This document shows, piece by piece, positions 1 to 12,237 of a DNA stretch of 64,000 nucleotides. Positions within the stretch are counted from its first letter, which is position 1; every line of letters begins with the position of its first letter. Source of the stretch: Juglans regia. Lineage: Eukaryota; Streptophyta; Magnoliopsida; Fagales; Juglandaceae. The DNA lies in the NCBI RefSeq assembly GCF_001411555.2, contig NC_049904.1, forward strand, positions 29,959,370 to 30,023,369, read 5' to 3'. The translations under genes and the position numbers were made by a program. Under the pieces are notes generated by a model. It was given only the letters and a program-made list of their open reading frames with translations. It was not told where the DNA came from and ran no database searches.

Positions 1-3000
1 CTCCTCCTCCTCCGGCTCGCCCCAACCCTTCTCTCCATCTCTCTCTACGGCGCCGCCGGTGAACGGCCCAGCGAGGCCGATCCGACTCGTCTACTGCGAC
101 GAGAAGGGGAAGTTTCGGATGGATCCCGAGGCCGTAGCCGCGCTCCAGCTCGTCAAGGGTCCCGTCGGCGTTGTTTCCGTCTGCGGCCGCGCTCGCCAGG
201 GCAAGAGCTTTATTCTGAACCAGGTGTCTTTTCTTTTTCAGCTGTTGTGGGATTTAGGGCTTTTGGGTTTTAGTCTTGCTTGATATGTGCTTTCTTTTCA
301 TTTGTCAATTGAGGAGGTTTCTTGGATGGATTTAGTACTTGTGCTTGGTGTGATTGCTTGACAAGCAATTTTCATAAGCATTTGAAAGAGCATTGCCTCT
401 CTAGGGATGTCTAGACTTGCATTTCAAAGCAAGGGATTACAGCATGCTAATTTGATAATTCTCTCGTTAGTTACCATTTCCAGAAAGTACTTTCAATGGA
501 AAATTTGAGAGTAACGCTGCATCGAGAATGTAAAAGTTTTAGGAGGAGAAGATTACTATACTGCTCTGTAACTTCTAGTGAACTTGTAGAGTCGAATGCT
601 GTTATAATTTATATTATGCAGCAACCCTGCTGCCAAAAGCTTACATTACCTGGTGAATTGAATGTTTCATTTCCCAGAGGGAGAAGACCTTGCAGACCTT
701 GATGTTTATAAGTAGTCAATGTTACAACTGGAGGTCTTTGGATTCATTATGAACAACAAGGATTTCTCCTTTCAATTAATTAATATGTTTTGTCATGTTC
801 TTTTTGTTTCCATGCCCTTTTTGTTTTCATTTTCTTTTTTCCTTGTTGCTTGTATTGTGCTGATTGGGCAACTATATGGAACTCAGACCATAATTTGAAA
901 TTGTAAGTGCTGCAATCCAGATCGCATAGTTTTTGCTGGTTACAACTATTTTTGTTTGTGTACTTCTATTGTCATTGATCAAATGTTATGAGTCACAATT
1001 TAACCAAGTCTTATGCTTCAACTTTCTGCATTGTAGCTTCTTGGTAGGAGTAGTGGATTTCAAGTAGCATCAACTCATCGACCCTGCACAAAGGGGCTTT
1101 GGTTGTGGAGTGCACCATTGAAGAGAATTTCTCTAGATGGAACTGAGTATAATCTCTTACTATTAGATAGTGAGGGAATAGACGCTTTTGATCAAACGGT
1201 CAGCCTTCATTACTTCACACTCATTGGTTGATGATAATTTTATTTCTTGTTTCAATTTTATGGTAAGAAGCAAATAATGATTATTTTGCTTGATGTTGTT
1301 GCTTTTAACTTATTGTGAGATCTTTTTTGTTAATTTGAATGACTCTGTGGTTCTATATTACTGCATATCTATTTTGTCGAGTAGTTATGCAGTGATATTG
1401 AACTGCATAACTATTTTTTACTGCATTGCTTCTGAAGCTCCTTTTATGTAACACTCCAAACCCAAAAAGTTAAGGTAACATCAAATTCATAACTTAGCGT
1501 GATAACATATCAATAACAGCTGAAGTTTATCACTTAAAATACTACCAGTAATTACTTAAAAAAAAATATATACTACCGGTAATAGTTCCTTTTATGTTTT
1601 AATTTTAGGTGTTCCTTTTGTATACTACCTGTGTAATTTGCCCCCCCCCCCCCCCCCCTTCTTTTTTTCCCCTATAAAAGCTTCAATCACTTATAAGAAA
1701 ACACATACATGAGTATAGCTTAGTTACATTCTTTTCTTCATTCCATAGGTTCAGAGTTTCCATGTGTTCTAGCACCACTGACAGGGTTGTGCTGGCCAAA
1801 GATTAATTCTCTTGGTAGCTAATATTTGCGTAAATTTCCTTCACCATTAGCATATGAAGTCCTTCCATTCAGGTCTTAATCAAGCCTTGACGTGAGCATC
1901 TTTTAGTGTGACCTTGACTCCTTTGAGTACCTAGGGCTTCATTGAATGTCCTTCAGTCAAGTACACTCGGTGCATCATTTTCTTAAATATATCACAGCTT
2001 CATGTAAACACCCTTAAGTTTGGGCACACATCCATTCATTCCTTAAAGACTCTTTGTTATTCATTCGCATTTCATTTATCATGCATCATGAAATAACCAT
2101 AATGTGTCTCATACATATGAATGCGTTACTTGGAATATTAAAACATCAGCTTCATAAAATAGTTCATGTCACATTTCCGTACACCAAAATGACTTTGGCA
2201 TCATTCAATAACAACATTTCATGCCGTAAATAAAGCAACCTGGGCATTTATATTAAAGCATTTTTATCTCATGTATACTCCTTGTGTACTTGGGTTTTGC
2301 CTACTTCTATGAATAAAACTTCTTGATTACCTATGAAAAACAAAAAATATATTAAAGCATTTTTATAAAATCAGGTGTTTTTTGGCAGATTCCTAGATTA
2401 ACAAAAACCACTTACCTCAATATCATTTGTCACTTATAAAGTCCAGTTTCATCTAGTAAGTAGCCAATGTTGGGTTTATCACCCATTGCTAACTTATAAC
2501 CTATTTACTCTGTGGGTTATTCATATTCCCAATGTATGATTGAGATGTTGTACTATTCCTATTAGATATTTCACGAACCACACTTGTTCCATTGCCTTGT
2601 TGAGAGACTACTTAATTTAAGATTCTCTTGTATATGTCCTATGTACTTGAGCTGTGCCTATTTTCAATCTTATTAATAAAATTTCTATTACCTGTAAAAA
2701 AAAGTTTTCGAAGCCCTGACTATATTCTATTTTGCCCTAGTTTTAATGTCTGGCATCTCTCTAGGCATAAGAACCTCATTGTTCACAAATAACATACAAT
2801 TCTCCAAAACAGGAAGTTTTAAATTTGATGCATGTCAAAAATGAAAAACCTAACTTTATTGATTGTAGCTATGGAAGGTAGGGGTTTTTCATTTTAACCG
2901 TGTTAAATTAAGTTTCTAATCTTGTATCTTTCTTAATATCAACATCTTACATTTCTCACAGGGAACTTACAGCACCCAGATATTCTCGTTGGCTGTCCTC

Positions 3001-6000
3001 TTGTCTAGCATGTTTATCTACAACCAGGTTGGGGCATCTTATGCTGAGATCTTGATCCTTCTGGAAAATATTGCTTACATAATATAATTGAAAATTTCTT
3101 ATTCTACTTTTAATTGATTGATTAATTTGATTTAATACAGTTTCTGACCTCAAGTTACTGTTCATAGAGTACTTTTATTTATTTATTTTTCTGCTTTTTT
3201 GTATCATTTTTTTGGCTGGATTTATTGCTACATCTATCTATTGATGTTATTCCTCTTATTTAGATGGGTGGTATAGATGAGGCTGCAATTGATCGTCTCT
3301 CTCTTGTCACTCAAATGACAAAACATATTCGTGTTAGAGCGGCTGGAGGAAGGACTACAACCTCTGAACTTGGGCAATTCTCCCCAATCTTTGTTTGGCT
3401 TCTAAGGGTAATCTGTCATGTTTTATATTATTTTTCTATTGCATATATATACATGCATGCGTGTGTACGTAAAATGGTTTTTGAGGTCATGAAGTTGCTA
3501 TTTCTTTGGTGGTAATTGTTGGAGGCTTATATTTTTCTTTTTTTAATAGGAAATTAGATGGTTATTCTTGGTAACGGTAAGTTTTTCCTTGCAGGATTTC
3601 TATTTAGATCTAGTAGAGGACAATAGAAGAATAACACCTCGTGACTACCTGGAGCTTGCTTTGAGGCCAGTTCAAGGAAGTGGAAAAGATATAGCTGCAA
3701 AAAACGAGGTAGTATCTGGCGCTTTTTTAGTTATTCTCACAATATTGCTGAGTCATCATATGACTGCAATTTTTATTATTGTTATATACTAATTATTGGC
3801 ACTTAAGCATACCTTGAGGGACACACTGCTCTCCTCTAGGTAGCCTGGACACTTGAAAAAGACTGGGATAATGTTGGATATGTGGTGAAAACCAACACTC
3901 CATTTGTCTCCAAAGAGGCATCATATTTCTCAATCTTTTAAGCCAAATGTAGATCAAATCTTTCAATTTTTGAATTGTGCAACATGCAGACTTGCAGTGG
4001 ACACAAAGTTGATGCATCTAAAGGATTTGTTCATCTATAGAAATAATGTACTCTGTTTGTACCGATTTACATGTTTTGCTTTCATTTTTCAAGGCATCCC
4101 AATCTTTTTGTTGTTCGTACTTTTCAAGAATTTTCCTTTTTGGGATCAATCATTTCTTGCTTAGTTTGTTCTATGTATCTTATGGAATTGGTTCCTATCT
4201 GTGGTTTCAATATATGTATCATGGGCTCTTCTAAAATGTTGTTGGTGTGAACAGAGGATTTAGAATCTCTTTATTCTTCTTTCTTTTTGTTTCTTGGTGG
4301 TGCTAACTTCATAATTATGTGCATCAATAGATTCGGGACTCTATCCGAGCTCTTTTTCCGGATAGAGAATGCTTCACTCTTGTGCGACCTTTGAACAATG
4401 AAAATGATCTCCAGAGACTTGATCAAATATTGGTTAGTATTCTGTGGTTCTCATATATTTTATTATTCTTAGTTTTTGTGTTTAACTTTTTCGTCTCCTC
4501 TTTTATTGTATTATTTGTTTACTTAAGTCTGTTGGTTTGCCTGTAGTTGGACAAACTAAGGCCTGAATTTAGATCTGGACTAGATGCATTGACAAAGTTT
4601 GTTTTTGAGAGAACAAGGCCAAAGCAAGTTGGGGCAACTGTAATGACGGGTCCGATACTGGTTGGTATTACAGAATCTTATTTAGAGGCTCTCAATAATG
4701 GTGCTGTTCCTACAATATCCTCCTCATGGCAGGTTAGTCTTGCTTCTTAAATTTTATTGTAAATTTACATTAGTGTAGCTTGGAGGAAGGTGTTATGCAT
4801 ATTTCCAAATTGTTTTTTCGCATGCAAGGAATCTATATTCATTGCAGTGGGTAAAATTATGTTCTCCCTATAAATATAGTGGAGGAAATCTTTCAATCAC
4901 CATTAATCAGTAACAATTTTTTTGATCGGTAAACAAGATTTTATTGATCGTAAGGATACTATTAATCAGTCACAATTATGATATTAGTTAGGTAAGTGGG
5001 TCCATATTATATTTCTTTAACCCATATTGTCATATTGTGAATTCAGACGATGAAAGATATGCATGTTTACGAAATTACATCCATCTCCAACAACTTATCC
5101 TTACTAGAGATAAGGCTGGCAATCTTTAACGAAACCACAAACCCAACATGAGTATGATATGGAATGATAGGACTAGAGTCAACTTTAGGATTTGGGTCAA
5201 TTCAACGTGAACCCATTTGACCATGTCAATAATCTCGTCATTCTAATTCAACCCATGTAACCTTTGGGCTGACCCGGCTGACCCATTTATTTGATACATC
5301 ATTCCCATAATACACCATCTAGTTTGGTTCATGATCCCAATATCCATAATACAATCCTTCAAAAAGTCTTAATGACAATAAATGAAGTTATTAAGAAATA
5401 ATAAAAGTATTAATGAAACAATAAAAATACCCTTGCACTTATTCTTGTAAATGAGTGATTGAAAGGGAAAATAAACTCCCTTGACACTTTGGCCATTAGT
5501 GTAAATGAAGAACAAAAACTATCAAATGAGGTAATTATAATTTACCCAGTGTGGTTTAAAAGGTTTCCCTTTACTAATTTAAATGTTCTCACTCTGCTAT
5601 AAACCATATAAAATTCAAGTATTGTCTTTTTTTCCCCCTCCTATAAGCAAATTGTAAGGTACAACGTTAACTAAAGGAAGAAGAAATTTACCACTAGAGT
5701 GTCTTAAGTGTTTAGAAGGAATATCAACCTTGAAAAAAAAGTATCCAACATATCATAATTTAATTAGTAAGATAAATATTGTTGAAGAAATAAAGGATGC
5801 TACTCAAGTACACAAGGAGTACAAAAGAGATATTGTGGACCCGTCAGGTATTCTCCAATATTTTCTTTCCAAATATCACTCAAATACAAAACACTTTTCA
5901 ATTTCAAATCTTCAACATTTTTATCTAATTATTACTTAATCATTACAACTTTCCCAAACTCCCAAATAAAACACAAAACCCTATACAACTTTCCAAACTT

Positions 6001-9000
6001 CCAAACAAAAATTATATTAAAAAATTATATTCAAATAATATCTTAACTTTATAATATCTTAACTCAAACCATTTCACTACTATTCATAGATATTCTGAGA
6101 TATTCTTAGTATCCAAACAAGCCCAGTTATCCAACATATCAGATAATAGTGAAATATATATTTGTTCCCATATTACTGTTTTGCAGAGTGTTGAAGAAGC
6201 AGAGTGTAGAAGAGCCTTCGATTCTGCTACTGAAGTTTATAAGTCATCTTTTGACCGTTCAAAGCTGCCCGAGGAAGTAAGTGTTATTTATGTCCTAATT
6301 CTGGGTTGTTTCTATTATCTTCTAATTCCAGTGTTGTAGGCTGCATTAAGTGAATCACATGAAGTAGCAGTTCAAAAATCCCTGGCTACGTTTAATGCTG
6401 GTGCTGTAGGAGCTGGTTCCACAAGGAAGAAATATGAGGAGCTTCTCCAGAAGTTTTTCAGAAAAGAATTCGAGGTAACAGGTTTTTTGAAAGCAACAAT
6501 AAAATACTCAAAACTTGATTTGAAAAATGCTCTGGACTTTGGTAGGTTAGTTTAGCACAAGTTCCTGGAATTTGAAGCACGTCTAACTGTACAAACACAT
6601 GCATACAGATTTGCTTGAACACTCGCTTGTTTTATCATTCTTGTGTAACTGAATTTGTCGCTTTTTACTATACAGACTTCTGAACAATGGAGCTGTGCAT
6701 TTTTTTCCTATTTGTCATTTATACACATATGGATGCTTTTAATGTGCACTTGCATCTACATGGCAATGCCATGTTTGCATCTGGGTTAAATGATGAAAGT
6801 TTGTCCATTGATGCAGGATTATAAGAGGAATGCATATATGGAGGCTGACTTGCGATGTTCAAATGCTATCCATAACCATGGAAAAGAGGCTGAGAGCAGC
6901 TTGCCATGCTGCTGATGCAAATATAGATAATGTTGTGAAGGTACTGGTGGTTTCTTGCTACAATTTTTTCTCTGCTTTTTGTTAAAAAAATACAAATTGG
7001 AGGTGCTTCTACTAAGCCTACACAATGATAGTAGACATTTATGTACTTTAATTTCTTTTTTTGGATTTCTTGTTGTATGTGTCCAAGTAATACTTGTGTG
7101 TGTTAGTTAGAAAGATGGTAAATTGTCTTTAGCAATACTTTTTGTTGACATCTATATCATAGTTGATAACTTGTGTAGACAATATATTTACAAGTTTTTT
7201 ACTCAACCATTAGAAAATTAAGGCTTATCTTCCTGATATATTCTCTCTTTTATAAATTTGATATGCATGATTATGTGTGTGAATGTATTTCATGTTTGTG
7301 CATGAGTGCTCGGGTCTGAAGCCCCCAAGCAAAAATTCTTGGTTTCACATCTGGTTTGGTTGGTGTTTCAAGCATAACGAGTATTTAAAACCTCATTGGG
7401 ATGTAGATGTCTTCGGTGAATTGGCTTAAAGTGGGAATAACTAAAGAGGATTAGGACTTGATATTTAAGCTAATTCAATCTTGACATGTCGATGCCATGC
7501 CAGATTTTCTTTTTCTTATGCTTGATTTACATTTGCCCATCTTAAGCTCAGTCTGGCTCAGTCCTTCCTGATTAGAATTTCCCTTATGGCTTGGCTTAAC
7601 TCTGGCAGAATTAGTGTGATGAGTGGCAATCTCTGTGTTTCTCAGAATGCTGTTTCCTGAGTCATCAAGTCATTACTATTAATTGGCAATATTTGACATT
7701 TACATCTAAGAGTCGTGCCTCAAAATAAAGTTGACTTCTTGTGACAACTAGGCATTTGACAGCATTGAAGGTTAGAGAAACTGTATGTAGGTAAGCTGAT
7801 CAATTGATCTTAGCAGAGTAAGAAGTGTACATATATTATATCTTAGATGAGTTTACTGAAACCATGCCTTCTTTTAGAAGATGACAAATGAAAAAACTTG
7901 AGCAGCTATCAGACATTTTAATCGGTCCTCTCTTGTTCACGAGAATATCCAAGAGGAGCCTTGCTTTCTACAGCATGGTTCACCTCAGAAAGAATCTCCA
8001 AACTTTTATCATGTGATGGAAGGATGGTTCTAGTGGGTAGGTTATGCTGGATGAACTGAAACCAGCTGAATTCAAATGGTCATGAGCAGCCTTGGTTTGT
8101 CTTGGGGCTAGTATTACCCGATTTATATGTCCAGCATATATTTGAAACTATTAGTCTTTTATTCAAGCCAAGCATACACTTCTTCCAATTTTGGGGTAAG
8201 GTTACTTTCTCTAGTTGTCTTTTCCTAAAAGGTCTGTTCATCTGTTACAGGTTAGAATTTAGAGCTCTTCTTTTATAGATAGGTATTTGAAGTTAATGAC
8301 CATATGAGATCTCCTTATTTTCACTTGATTTGGGCTACCAGCTAATTTTCACCCTCTCTTTTAGGCCGAATGATACTTTTCCTTCAGTTTCTGCATGATG
8401 TACGACACAGGCTGTCTTTGTTATCTAAGTAGATGGTCTTTGGCATCAAAGTTCTCACTGAAAACATCTTCCCCATTGAATTTAGTCATAAGCATGTTGT
8501 GCAGGTTCTTGATGCTCTTCTATCTGAGTATGAAGCATCATCTAATGGTCCTGGAAAATGGCAGAAACTAGCTGTGTTTTTGCAACAGAGGTTTGTTGTG
8601 TTCTTTTGTTTTGTTTTCTCTGTTGGGTGTCTATGTTTTTGTGCTGGGTTTTGTGTCTAATGTGGTAGAACTCCCCAGTTTGGAAGGTCAAGTTCTCGAC
8701 CTCGCCAAGAAGTTAGTTGATCAAGTCAGATCCGAGAAGAGTTCCCTCATACTTAAATGTCGATCCATTGAAGATAGGATGGGGTTGCTTAACAAGCAGC
8801 TGGAAGCTAGTGAGAAGTACAAGTCTGAATATCTGAGGCGTTATGAAGATGCTATCCAGGACAAGAAGAAGCTTGCTGATGAATATATGAGTCGCATTAC
8901 TAATTTGCAGGGTAACTGCAGTTCACTGGAGGAAAGGTGTTCATCTTTACTCAAAGCTTTGGATTCTGCCAAACAGGAATCCTTAGACTGGAGAAGAAAA

Positions 9001-10678
9001 TATGAACAGATCATTTCAAACCAGAAAGCTGGAGAAGATCAAGCCAGCTCAGAAATTGCAGTTCTCAAGTCCCGAAGTAGTGCGGCTGAAGCAAGGCTTG
9101 CAGCTGCTCGGGAACAAGCTCAGTCTGCTCGAGAGGAGGCAGAGGAGTGGAAAAGGAAGTATGATATTGCTGTGAGGGAAGCAAAAGCTGCTCTAGAGAA
9201 GGCAGCAGTTGTGCAAGAACGTACAAATAAACAAACACAACAGAGGGAAGATTCTCTAAGGGATGAATTCTCTAGCAGCTTGGCTGAAAAGGTGAGTTCC
9301 CCCCCAACACACACACACACACAACACATGCACCTGATAGGTTTTTCTTCAATTCATGAATGGGGTGCTTCAGATTAAAAAGAAAAGGATGACACGTTCT
9401 CTTTTATCAATATATATGCAGGATGAAGAAATAAAGGACAAGGCAGCAAGGCTTGAATATGCTGAGCAGTGTTTGACAACTCTAAAGTTAGAGTTGAAGG
9501 TGAACTTCTTGGATCTTTACATTAAGCAAAGGGACTTTGTATGATGCCTTTCTGTCTCCCGTTTGCGCACAAGCATTCATTTCATGGAGTGCCTGCTTAT
9601 ACTTTATGGTACTTGACTGACTATTCCTTTGCAGGTTGCAGAGTCAAAAGTGGAGAGTTATGATGCGGAATTATCAGGGCTCAGGCTTGAAATCAAGGAG
9701 TTGAACGAGAAGTTAGATAGTGTAAATGATAAGGCCAAATCATTTGAGAGAGAAGCAAGGATACTGGAACAGGAGAAGATCCATTTGGAGCAGAAGTATG
9801 TATCTGAGTTCAAACGGTTTGATGAAGTACAAGAAAGGTGCAGAATTGCTGAAAGGGAAGCTAAGAGAGCAACTGAGGTAGCTGATAAAGCTCGGGCTGA
9901 AGCAGGCACCTCTCAAAAGGATAAGAGTGAGATGCAGAGGCTGGCAATGGAAAGATTGGCCCAAATTGAGAGGTCTGAGAGGCAAATTGAAAATTTGAAG
10001 AGACTGAAGAATGACTTGGCAGATGAAGTGCAGAAAATACGCGTATCAGAGATGGATGCCCTTTCAAAAGTTGCATCATTAGAGGCAAGAGTTGAAGAAA
10101 GGGAGAAAGAGATAGAATCACTACTTACATCCAACAATGAGCAAAGGGCCAATACAGTACAAGCCCTTGAGAGGCTTCTGGACTCTGAAAGAGCGGCTCA
10201 TGCAGAGGCGAACAACAGGGCAGAAGCCCTCTCTCTTCAGCTACAAGCTGCACAAGCAAAAATTGATATGCTCCAACAAGAGTTCACCAAAGTTCGACTA
10301 AATGAAACAGCATTGGACAGCAAGCTTAAAACTGCGAACCACGGGAAACGCCCAAGGGTAGATGATTTTGAAATGGGTGTGGAATCTGTTCAAGACATGG
10401 ATACAAGTGACAAAATCTTGAGAGGAAATAAGAAGTCTAGAGGCACAACTAGCCCCCTGATGCACGTGCAATCTGAAGATGGTGGTTCAGTGTTCGGGGG
10501 CACTGAGGATAACGAAAGCCAGCAAACCAAGCAAGAGGATTATACCAAGTTTACTATACAGAAACTAAAGCAGGAACTAACAAAGCATAACTTTGGAGCT
10601 GAACTGCTGCAGTTGAGGAATCCCAACAAGAAAGACATCCTTGCTCTGTACGAGAAATGTATTCTCCAGAAGTCATGA
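1..10678 (+). CDS. GBPL3: Guanylate-binding protein-like GTPase (plant GBPL3 type), 5' truncated, frameshifted in exon 10
   Basis: Dynamin-superfamily large GTPase; in Arabidopsis GBPL3 forms defence-related nuclear condensates (family knowledge). Exons read from GT/AG borders and frame: 1-223, 1037-1198, 2962-3027, 3264-3407, 3595-3708, 4331-4432, 4547-4732, 6187-6276, 6340-6474, 6817-6940, 8505-8590, 8679-9291, 9422-9499, 9635-10678. Exon 1 holds the P-loop GRARQGKS, exon 2 the DSEG motif, exon 6 TLVRPL at the usual guanine-binding position. Exons 11-14 encode a long coiled coil, a basic patch KRPRV and a conserved end ALYEKCILQKS. About 1,054 codons are visible; the true start lies left of the window, and the GTG at 59 is not it. 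Exon 10 is 124 bases long and needs one base removed between 6871 and 6877; unspliced reading otherwise meets TGA at 6913. All other exons are intact. It is either a recent null allele or an assembly error. Family assignment is very sure. Confidence 0.93.
2249..2366 (+). mobile_element. 80-bp 5'-truncated LINE 3' end with 19-bp target site duplication
   Basis: The 19-base sequence TATATTAAAGCATTTTTAT occurs at 2249-2267 and again, identically, at 2348-2366. Between them lie 80 bases that end in an A-rich tail after a typical plant LINE 3' terminus (a TGTACTTGGG-like stretch, then AATAAAA, then TTACCTAT before the A run). This is the footprint of target-primed reverse transcription that copied only the last 80 bases. 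It sits inside intron 2 of the GBP gene. Confidence 0.82.
2624..2705 (+). mobile_element. Second LINE 3'-end fragment in the same intron
   Basis: The segment has the same terminal organisation as the 2268-2347 insertion: TGTACTTGAGC, then AATAAAATTTC, then TTACCTGT and an A run. I see no clear flanking duplication, so it is older or its ends have decayed. Confidence 0.6.
4902..4977 (-). mobile_element. 42-bp LINE 3' end with 17-bp target site duplication
   Basis: The 17-base repeats at 4902-4918 and 4961-4977 differ at one position. The 42 bases between them, read on the minus strand, give an AATAAAATCTTG-type LINE terminus followed by an A-rich end. It lies in the seventh GBP intron. Confidence 0.68.
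5845..6126 (-). repeat. MITE-like AT-rich repeat in GBP intron 7
   Basis: The end reads AGTATCCAAACAAGCCCA, and the body carries CATTTCACTACTATTCATAG and ATTATATTAAAAAATTATAT blocks. The same blocks recur at 42225-42578, so these are two copies of one family. The ends are the TCCAAAC/GTTTGGA type of the Tourist-like copies elsewhere in the window, but this body is longer. Confidence 0.55.
6941..8504 (+). other. Large intron 10 of the GBP gene
   Basis: This 1.56-kb intron separates DNVVK from the VLDALLSEYEAS segment. I see no exon, clear terminal repeats or open frame of note in it. Confidence 0.7.
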
Positions 10679-10855
10679 AAAATGTTTGAGGAGCTGCAAG
10701 GGGATGGTGCTTTGTAATATACAGAAGCCGATCGACTTGATAGAAGGGGTTGGTTTCCTCATAAATCTTATCAGCATGTTTTTTTAGGAAACTAGGATGG
10801 TGGTGTTTTTATTTTTTATTTTTTTTAACATCATTCGGTGATGACATGTGTATAA

Positions 10856-10905
10856 TAGGCTAGGTATTTACTTATATATAAAAAAAAAAATAGGCTAGGT
10901 ATTTA
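10856..10905 (+). repeat. 20-bp A-tailed insertion between 15-bp direct repeats
   Basis: TAGGCTAGGTATTTA occurs at 10856-10870 and 10891-10905. The 20 bases between are CTTATATATA followed by an A run. This matches a minimal retroposition footprint, like the longer LINE-end insertions in the GBP introns, but the inserted piece is too short to assign to a family. Confidence 0.5.
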
Positions 10906-10910
10906 GTTCC

Positions 10911-10946
10911 CATCCCCCCACCCCCCCGGGGGGCGGTGTGGGGATG
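10911..10946. repeat. GC-rich imperfect palindrome
   Basis: CATCCCCCCACCCCCCC is followed directly by GGGGGGCGGTGTGGGGATG. The two arms pair over about 15 bases with small mismatches, forming a strong hairpin in otherwise AT-rich DNA about 230 bases past the GBP stop. Confidence 0.65.
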
Positions 10947-11195
10947 CTCTTTGGTGGCCGTGCCATTGAACAGAATGTGTTCTGTGGTTGACGTGCCAAA
11001 TAGATGAAAAGCGTGTAAGTGTTGCATGATTAGTAGGCGTAGTGGTGTTGTTCGGAGTTAGCATGAACTATGAACATTAGCAAGTGTCTATTTGGTTAAT
11101 ATTTATTTTTGTTGGCTTTCTGCTTTTATCTTTGACTACTCTTCTCGTAATTTCAGCGTTGGTTTCGATTCTTTCGAAGCTTGGTTCGTCATTCC

Positions 11196-11402
11196 GTTCA
11201 GGGATTCAAATGGTTAAAATAGATAAAATGAGTTGTGATGAAATGAAACTTAAAAATTGAATAAAATATTGTTAGAATATAATTTTTTAATATAGTTTTT
11301 ATTTTAAAATTTAAAAAATTGAATTGTTTATTGTAGTTTGTGTGGGAGTTTAAAAAAATTATAATAATTAGATAAAATGAAATGATTTGTATAACCAAAC
11401 AG
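11196..11402 (+). repeat. Tourist-like MITE copy
   Basis: It carries the family core: TTGAATAAAATATTGTTAGA, an AT-rich centre, then AATTGAATTGTTTATTGTAG and a run of AAATGA motifs, ending near ATAACCAAACAG. Terminal repeats are decayed. Confidence 0.6.
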
Positions 11403-12028
11403 ATTTAGGGAGCTCTCTCTCTCTCACATTATTAGAGCGTTGGGGTCGGTCTTTTCAAAATGGAAGAATCTTCAAAATTTGAATGGTTTGTAGTTGTGGT
11501 TAAAAACGCTGCATTGGATTCAATAAACAATCAAAACTCTAGCTTTGAGTTACAATATATTTACTTTCATTTCTATATTTGAAGACAGATTATTTATGGT
11601 CTATTCTCATTATTTTATTACAAAATCATTTTTTCCAACTTTTAGATTAATACCACCGCGATTTAAGTATTAAATAGAATTAATTAAGTTGAGGAAAAAA
11701 ACTAGTTGGAAAACAATAATTTAAGTATCAAATTAAATTATTAATTGACATATGCTTAGTGTAATTGTAAAATATGAAAAGAAATAAATTAAAAACATTA
11801 TTATTAAAAAAATAATATTATATTATTATTTTACTAATCCAATGACTAATCTAATGTGGGGTTATGTCTAGAGAGGTTTTAAATTTATGAAAAATATATA
11901 TTTTTTTATCAAATTTTATAGATGACTTTGATGAAGCTAATGCTAATGCACTCACACACACCCCCATGCCATGCACATACTTTCATGTTATAGTCCTCTT
12001 TTGTACGAATACAAATTTATTTTACTTA
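11403..12028. other. Intergenic AT-rich stretch
   Basis: No gene or clear repeat boundary is visible between the two MITE copies. It includes a short CA-rich run near 11952. Confidence 0.5.
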
Positions 12029-12237
12029 GTCTCGTTTATTTTTACAGATAAGATGAGTTAAGATAAAAGTTGAAAGTTGAATAAAATATTGTTAGAATAT
12101 ATTTTTTTCATATTATTTTTGTTTTGAGATTTGAAAAAGTTGAATTGATTATTTTATTTTTTGTGAAAATTTAAAAAAATTATAATAATTAAATTAAATA
12201 AAATGAGATAAAATAAGATTAATTGTGAAAATAAATC
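12029..12237 (+). repeat. Tourist-like MITE copy
   Basis: The same core follows TAAGATGAGTTAAGATAAAA. The ends CTCGTTTATTTTTACAGA and TGTGAAAATAAATCAA are roughly inverted copies of each other. Confidence 0.6.

Larger units (their letters stand above)
1199..2961 (+). other. Large second intron of the GBP gene with repeat relics
   Basis: This 1.76-kb intron lies between the DQT and GTYSTQ coding segments. It holds a run of about 18 C residues near 1641-1658 and two LINE 3'-end fragments listed separately. No coding exon is seen in it. Confidence 0.8.
10679..11195 (+). other. GBP 3' UTR and downstream sequence
   Basis: The stretch follows the TGA at 10676-10678 and includes the 3' UTR, whose end I cannot place. 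It contains a short poly-A insertion footprint and a GC-rich palindrome, both listed separately. Nothing else coding is seen. Confidence 0.6.

Noticed and set aside
59..61. GTG at position 59 as start of the GBP protein
   Set aside because: It is an ordinary Val codon; the frame is open to the window edge and the family has 15-25 more residues upstream.
9120..10152. Minus-strand frames of 69 to 86 codons
   Set aside because: Shadows of the GBP coiled-coil exons, whose biased codon use opens other frames.
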